From: Morella rubra
Taxonomy: Eukaryota > Streptophyta > Magnoliopsida > Fagales > Myricaceae
NCBI GenBank assembly: GCA_003952965.2
Contig: CM025849.1
Location: forward strand, 18,253,568-18,317,567
Direction: 5' to 3'
DNA length: 64,000 nucleotides
Shown: piece by piece, positions 58,035 through 64,000 of the stretch
Layout: every line of letters begins with the position of its first letter
Numbering within the stretch: position 1 is the stretch's first letter
Program-made: the position numbers and the translations under genes
The notes under the pieces: model-generated
Database searches by the model: none
The model's input: only the letters and a program-made list of their open reading frames with translations
Told to the model about the DNA's origin: nothing

Positions 58035-60260
58035 TCAATAATTTGTAATCTGCCAGAAAGATCGATCGATCGGTAATATTGGCGATGGGTCGTTCTGTAA
58101 GGATGATCGATTGCCTAAATTAAGACGATCGATCGTCGCACCTCCATCTAACAGACGATCGTTCATCTAAAACAAAGAAGATCGATCAATCTAACAAACG
58201 ATCGATCGGCCGAAATGGCGATCGATCATGTTTAACCAGATCGACAAAAACATGCCAAGCCTCCCACACACTCAAATCCATGCCCAAAACACTCCCAAAT
58301 CATCCTCATGCAATACTCATTCCAATATACATATTAAAAACACCCTAATAAGCTCTAATCATCACAAATCATATCCACAATACCACAAATACCAAATAAA
58401 AAAACACCAAATAACCAACCAAATCATTCCTAAATCGTAGTGTAGGTCGAGTAAATTACCTCTTGCACGAAATCAACACCAAAACAAACTAAATCCACAC
58501 CAAAATCTCACAAATTTTGCCCAAATTTTTCAATATTCACCGGTTAAAAAATCAATGAATTTGAGCTTGGGCTTAACCTTAAGCTATTCTAAACACTCTC
58601 TCAACCAAAAGGATAGTGTTTGGGCTAAGTTTTTGGAAAAAAATAGCACCTTCCTACAAGCCTTCGGTCTCCTTTTGCCGTGGGTGTGTTTTTGCTTCAC
58701 CCACGGCCTTAGAGCATTTTGCATTTCAAGCTCGATAAACACCGATCGATCGGTCATTTACCGATTGATCGCCTTGTCAGCTTTAAAATTCCTGCTAAAT
58801 TTTCGACCGATCAATCGTAACAAAATGAACGATTGATCGATAAGTGAATTTAAAACGACGACGGATGCAAGCCATCGATCGACAATTTAAGACGATCGAA
58901 TGGTCGTAAAAGCTTAAACGACACTGTTTTGTATCGATCAATCGGACACTCACCGATCGATCGGTGATCCTAATTATTAAAAAAATAATTTTTAACCTAA
59001 CAAATGACTTAATTATTAAAATTAATTTACTTATAATTTCATATTAATACATACCTCATACTAATAACTTATAATCATGTGCTAAATAAGCGTTATATCA
59101 CTAGTTTATGACATCTTAATACATTCCTCATACTAACTCTTACAAAATGTTTCTATGATGCAACATGTACAACTTATACATGCTTTCCTAAATATTAATG
59201 ATGTGTACTAGATATGTTTTTATGTAATCTTAACATACTTTGTTAATATATATGTTGTGTTTGCAATCATTTAACTCATATTATTCAATCACCAATTCTT
59301 GAAAACAAAATTTGTCTGTCAATCGATTCGTCTAATACACCGATCGATCGTCCTTTGCAATTAAAATGACGCCGTGCTAAACAATCGATCACCTCGTATA
59401 ATGAAAATGACGGCGCATAAAGACAATCGATCAATATGCAATGTACTGATCGATCGATTAAGACAAATCAAAATGACGGCGTCTTTGACGATTGATCGAC
59501 GGTTTTAAACAATCGATCCGCTGGATATATCTAAACACACTGTGCTATATCAATCGATTGCTTAAAGTACCGATCAATCGGTGATCCTAATTATTTCGTA
59601 AAAAAATGATTTTCATTTAAATTCTTATATTACTTATTTGATCGATCGCTATAAATTTCTTACTATATATGTGTGTACTTAAATTTTATTTAAATATGTA
59701 TTTTATTTAGCTTTTTAACTTTGCAATTTTGGTTAATTTTGCCAACCAAAGGGTTTTTGGTCAATTTATTTCTAAAAGGAAAAAAATACAAATAAAAAAA
59801 CATAAACTAAAATCAAAGTCACTAGATATGTCCCAACTCAAATTTAAATATAAAAATGTAAAATACATAATTTTCACTATCAAAATCATCTTCTTCTTGG
59901 TTATCATATGTCGCCAAACAGTAAACTCTTATAAGGATTTATAAATACCCAAATAGATACAAATAAATAAACAGACGTAAAACATCGATCACAAAGCTCG
60001 TATAATGAAAATGACATAAAGACAATCGATCAATATGCAATGTAATCGATCATTAAGACAAATCAAAATGGACGATTGATCGACGGTTTTAAACAATCGA
60101 TCCGCTGGATATATCTAAACACACTGTGCTATATCAATCGATTGCTTAAAGTACCGATCAATCCCTAATTATTTCGTAAAAAAATGATTTTCATTTAAAT
60201 TCTTATATTACTTGTTTGATCGATCGCTATAAATTTCTTACCTTAGTATTTTATTTAAAC
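58035..60260. repeat. Right subterminal region with CGATCGATCGGT-type repeats
   Basis: Dozens of copies of cgatcgat, atcgatcg and caatcgat occur in three main blocks (58.04-58.23, 58.73-58.99 and 59.28-60.24 kb). Because the core is palindromic, both strands carry it. The same motif is in the left flank at 49.54-49.75 and 51.06-51.43 kb. Confidence 0.85.
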
Positions 60261-60385
60261 TTTGCAATTTGGTTAATTTTGCCATGTTTTGGTCAATTTA
60301 AGTTAGGAAAAAAATACAAATAAAAAAATGTCACTACATATCCACAAATACTTAGATATGTCCCAAACTCAAATCCAAATAAACA
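59380..60385. repeat. Direct duplication in the right CACTA flank, second copy with many short gaps
   Basis: 59,380-59,850 and 59,981-60,385 share long identical blocks (for example ttaaacaatcgatccgctgg and cactgtgctatatcaatcga). The second lacks several short pieces present in the first, such as ggcgc, cggcgtctttga and larger A/T pieces. Confidence 0.85.
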
Positions 60386-61100
60386 GATAAATAAAAACCC
60401 AAATGTATGTCCCACATGACTCTTGAACAGCATAACGGAAAGTTGCCACATCATTAGGAATATCCCAAGGAATCTTCTGTGGATCTCCCTCTATCTTGAA
60501 ATCATCTAGGGTCTTCTTGATTTCTTCAAACTGTTCCCCGACGCAGATCATATGAGCCACGACCGATTTTTTACGCAGCATTGTAACAGTGCACTCCCCT
60601 TCAAAGGAGTTCTAGAGCTTTTCTTGGTCTTCCTAGAGCCACTGCATCTCCTATTCCAATTTATCCACATGCTCCTCAAGAGGCCGTAGAGCGGTCTTCA
60701 TAGTCGCACTGACACGGCTATTGAGGTCCACAAATAGTTGGGCCACCTAAGGAGGAGGCACTGCAGGGGCTCCTGTCTCAAGAGGTGCCTTTGATCGGGA
60801 CGGTTTGGCATCGTTTGATGGTCGTGCGACTCTATCTACGGCTGCTGCTGCTCTACGAGCGAACCGTCAAGTCAAAGCCCCCTCCTGCCCCTTGCTCCTA
60901 GACAAGGTGAACTTGTTTAGTGCACTCATGACCCCCTTACGAGTCTCCCTGTCACCGATCACAACACCTCGAGAAATGAGAAACTAAGTTAGAAACATGC
61001 CATATAGGAGACTGTCTTCCTTAATTCCCTAAGCCTCATTCATAATCAACTCAAACATGTACAGCGGGAAATCTATCCGCTTCTACTGACCCAACAATAG
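60369..61100 (-). pseudogene. Decayed 'plant transposon domain' or envelope-like gene, 3' part
   Basis: The minus strand reads DFPLYMFELIMNEA, stop, GIKEDSLLYGMFLT, stop, FLISRGVVIGDRETRKGVMS, ALNKFTLSRSKGQEG. The L.YGM(F)LT block is like GLPYGMFFTHMF in the envelope-like frame near 36.27 kb, so the domains are probably related. Further down, EQFEEIKKTLDDFKIEGDP near 60.5 kb could be a C-terminal helix. Several stops rule out function. Confidence 0.5.
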
Positions 61101-61950
61101 TTGACCTCAAGCGTTGTCTTATAGAAATGGAGACAGCTATAAAAGCTGAGGTTACGGCCTATGGGAAGATCGACAAAGCAACAAGATACTAAACAAAACA
61201 CATGAAGGACCTTTTATTAATACCGAGGTATTACAAAAGAGGACACTTTCTATAATGTACATACTATATAATGTACATACTAAAAAAGAAAACTGTAGCG
61301 GAAAACTAAGAAAACATTAAAACCGAAGATTTCTAATCTTCGTCGTCAGTGTTATCCAAGTCTGAGATGTTGACATAATTATCAGAGTGCAGAGTGATCC
61401 ACCTATGTCCTCGTCCTCTATCAGGACATCTAGGTCACGTGTGACATAGACATGAAAGGTCAACTCCAGAGTGATAAAGCCATGTTGAATGGCTTTGGTG
61501 AACTCACCTAAATAAACCTCAGACATCTGCTAAAGAAATTATTTAACAAACAACGGTGAGTCCAAATGACTCAGTAAAGCAGTGGTTAGTACAACAGAAT
61601 AGCAGATAGAATAAAAGATATTGAAGAAACCCGTTCAACAATAAAATCTCAACAGAATAAGAAAGTAAATGAAAAGACTCAGTTTTCTCAAAAATGATCT
61701 TTTCCTTTTTTTTTTTTCATTTTGATCACCACTACTCTCACTCCCAGAGTGAATCACTTGGCCAGAGTGACGGGTTACAAGTAACCTTCCGTATCTTTGC
61801 AGTAGTACTCCCAGAGTACAATACGGCCTCAAACTCCCAGAGTGAGTTATCCTAACAAAGGATCTTTCCGCGTACGACGGAGAGGCCAGAATGTCACAAC
61901 AAGTGAACACATCCTCTTGTGCACAGTACTGTCACGTCTTCACAGTATTA

Positions 61951-62115
61951 CGTTAAGTATGCATGTCTCATGTCAACGCCCATACATATCATTCATGATA
62001 TGCAACACCTTAACCATACTTGAACATCACAATATTCCTTTCCAACGTACAAGTTAAGTATGCATGTCTCATATCAACGCCATACATCTCATTTATGATA
62101 TGCAACACCTTAACT
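61951..62115. repeat. Diverged direct repeat of about 63 bp
   Basis: gttaagtatgcatgtctca ... gatatgcaacaccttaac occurs at about 61,953 and again at about 62,052. Confidence 0.85.
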
Positions 62116-63164
62116 CGTTTCCATCATCACAACATTATAAAACAGTTCTCAAAGGAAAATGTTGTGAAGGCAAAAACAACACTTTGATTTCTCGGTTAAA
62201 AACCGGCTTAATCACCACGTAGAAAATACTAATTTTGACATAAAAGTATTGAAATCAGAAGGAAAGAAATATGTTCAAGCTTTGAAAAACAACTTTTGAA
62301 AAATTTTGAAAAGAAACGGATCAAAGTTGAAAAACAACTTGAAAACGAATCGAACTTTGAAAATGATACTTTTTCGAAAGACGAGCTTGTTCTTCGTCAA
62401 GAACACGAAGAACATCAAGAACAATAGGAAGAATAGAAAAATGCTAATCAACATCAAGAGATGCTAGAATAATAAAGACAAGAGATTCACAATAATCATC
62501 TTGAAAACTTGAATCGAAATCAAAGATAACCAACTAAACTTTACCTCTAAGCGTGCTTGATCTTTGCTAAACTTTTTCCTCCTCTTTCTACTTCACTTCA
62601 CTCTTGCTCTCAAGATTTAACTCACAAAATTTTAGATTGAATGGTGTACTCTTCAAAGCATGAAATCCACCCTTATTTATAGGAAAACACGGCCGGTTGC
62701 ATTCCGACACATGTCCGGCCTAGCTAGGCTAGCTTTGGTGAGTCACTAGGCTACATTTTTCTCCTCTTGACACCTAGCAACCTACAGCAGCTGGCAAGGC
62801 TATGGCCGAAATTCTCCTAGGTAGCCATAGCGAGTCATCGTTGAAACTTGTACGGTTTGACACTTTGTGCTTTCTAGGTCCTTGCCTTTTTGGTCGTGCT
62901 TTTTGCATCGATTTGCCATGCTTCTAGCTTCAATTTGTCGTGCTATCTAGCCACATGTGTCACTCCTAGGGCAGCCGAAATTCACTTTAATGGCTAAGTT
63001 GCTAATTTGCTTCACTAATCTTCCAATAATCGCAAATCAACCTAATTGCTCCCGAGAAATCGACCTACTTGCCCAAAAAAAATAAAAAGTCTCCAAATTT
63101 AACCATAAACTCGTGGATGAATCTCCCAACATATTAAAAGAATAAAAATCATGTGGTTCGGTTT

Positions 63165-63420
63165 TCGAGACAAAAAAGTCCACTTGCTTAAAAAATTAAA
63201 TTGATCCAATACGAGCTCCTCAACATTCTGAACAATCAACCTAGTTGCATGTGAACTCCAAATCTCACTTAATCATGTCCTAATCAAGGTTTCAGACAAA
63301 AACGTCCTACTAGCTTAAAAATTTAAATTGATCCAATGCGTACTCCTCAATCTCTTGAACAATAACTCAGTTGCATGTGAACTCAAATTCTCACTAAATC
63401 ATGTCCTAACAAGGTTTCGA
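63165..63420. repeat. Two tandem units of about 128 bp
   Basis: Each contains gtcc.act.gcttaaaaa, ttaaattgatccaat, gttgcatgtgaactc and aatcatgtcctaa. Confidence 0.8.
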
Positions 63421-63458
63421 ACTTAGTATCTCAAGTACTAAATACTCTCTCTTAGTCA

Positions 63459-63923
63459 CTAATATCCCCAAATCTCACTACCAATCACAAACAAGAGAGC
63501 ATAAACAATATGCATGTGATATTTGAAAGCTCGAGGTATGACAAATAGCATGCCCTGAGTTCTAGTGAAAGAGCACTCTGTGGAATGAGTTCTACCATCG
63601 ACGTGCAGCGTCCAGATGAGGTGCACCATCCGCCAAAATAGTAAGAACTCACTCTGCTTGAATATGCTGCTAACCACTGCAGAGGTCTTCCCCATCATCA
63701 GTGTCCACAGGTCTTGATCTGATGTCCTCTGCTCATCCGTCAGGGGTACCGCCGGGAAGTAGGGGGTCTTGGGCCGTGGGTAGTGTAAGAAATCGACAAT
63801 GAACTGCACGTCTTGCACTGTCAACTGTAACTCAAGTGCTCTATCTGCCCAGACAAGGGCACAGTAGAAATGGTACACGAGAGTGTCGACACAGAAACCC
63901 TCCGTCCTTGAGAGCTGATGCAA
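63459..63923 (-). pseudogene. Decayed 'plant transposon domain' gene, 5' part, running towards the window edge
   Basis: A minus frame of about 154 codons: LTVQDVQFIVDFLHYPRPKT, PYFPAVPLTDEQRTSDQDLW, LLFWRMVHLIWTLHVDGRTH, then ECSFTRTQGMLFVIPRAFKY and YALLFVIGSEI. The composition and blocks resemble the first half of the plant transposon or envelope-like domain. Upstream of residue 1 the similarity seems to continue in another frame towards 64,000. It probably belongs with the piece at 60,369-61,100 (same strand, expected order). Family assignment is tentative. Confidence 0.5.
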
Positions 63924-64000
63924 GAATCCCTAGTACTCGAAGAGTGGTAGATGTTGTGGTCCTTATACAAAAGGTCATCAAAATTAGAGAGCATAATTGG

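Larger units (their letters stand above)
49294..60395 (-). mobile_element. Large decayed CACTA (En/Spm) transposon
   Basis: The left end region begins CACTCTAGCACC and carries about six 'tcgtcactaaaa'-type repeats (49.3-49.54 kb). Both flanks are filled with CGATCGAT-type repeats (49.54-49.75, 51.06-51.43, 58.04-58.23, 58.73-58.99, 59.28-59.68 and 59.98-60.24 kb). Between them lie a tnp2-type transposase and a TNPA-like ORF, both on minus. Two solo LTRs are inserted (49,755-51,057 and 52,832-54,367). A clean CACTA terminal repeat at the right end was not found, so the end coordinate is approximate. Confidence 0.8.
61110..63450. other. Repeat-rich insertion or intron between the two parts of the decayed gene
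   Basis: No gene is recognised. It holds tandem repeats at 61,951-62,115 and 63,165-63,420, a doubled 'ataatgtacatacta' near 61,253, and four 'ctcccagagt' motifs at 61.74-61.85 kb. It may be an LTR or other element that inserted into the gene, but no ends were found. Confidence 0.4.

Noticed and set aside
58035-60260. Clustered CGATCGAT repeats as a CRISPR-like or satellite array
   Set aside because: Spacing is irregular, unit length is only 8-12 bases, and the location beside a tnp2 transposase explains them as CACTA subterminal repeats.

Overview
This is nuclear DNA of a flowering plant, most likely a eudicot, and probably a woody one (weak inference). The signs are GT-AG introns, a plant-specific BELL-class homeodomain gene, a kiwellin gene, PGG-domain proteins and very many plant transposons. 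All coordinates and calls come from reading the sequence by eye, with no database search. LAYOUT. 1-9.6 kb: one convincing multi-exon gene on the minus strand, a BEL1-like TALE homeodomain transcription factor of four coding exons (2789-8223). A weak putative exon lies beyond its 3' end. 9.6-17.5 kb: A/T-rich intergenic DNA with a long inverted repeat (16.36-17.41 kb) and then a fragment of an En/Spm-type plant transposase. 19.17-21.31 kb: a deletion derivative of a Ty3/gypsy CRM-like chromovirus with an intact 5-bp target duplication. 22.3-25.2 kb: a TIR-type element remnant and an LTR-like stretch. 25.27-25.90 kb: an intact intronless kiwellin gene on the minus strand with a good TATA box. 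28.6 kb: a PPR gene fragment. 29.6-41.4 kb: a nested transposon pile. A CACTA transposase fragment is split by a Pack-MULE, which carries shuffled TCTP pieces and two GDSL-lipase exons, and by a MITE. It abuts a decayed Sirevirus-type copia element with an envelope-like ORF, which in turn truncates a Tork/Tnt1-type copia element. 41.7-49.1 kb: a tandem duplication of a locus encoding short PGG-domain membrane proteins. The second copy carries a solo copia LTR and lacks an in-frame ATG. 49.3-60.4 kb: a large decayed CACTA element with a tnp2-type transposase, a TNPA-like ORF and dense CGATCGAT subterminal repeats, interrupted by two solo LTRs. 60.4-64 kb: a decayed envelope-like or 'plant transposon domain' gene with tandem repeats, running off the window. 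GENES THAT MATTER. Only the BEL1-like factor, the kiwellin and possibly PGG copy 1 look like functional host genes; almost all other coding matter is transposon pseudogene. I found no convincing new biological system. The most notable observations are structural: six elements or insertions (one MULE, four LTR elements, one MITE) with readable boundaries, most with target duplications, which fix the order of events; captured and re-ordered host exons in a Pack-MULE; GTCGAC-centred palindrome clusters in Sirevirus-type sequences; and a subterminal repeat duplicate that differs from its partner mainly by many short gaps.
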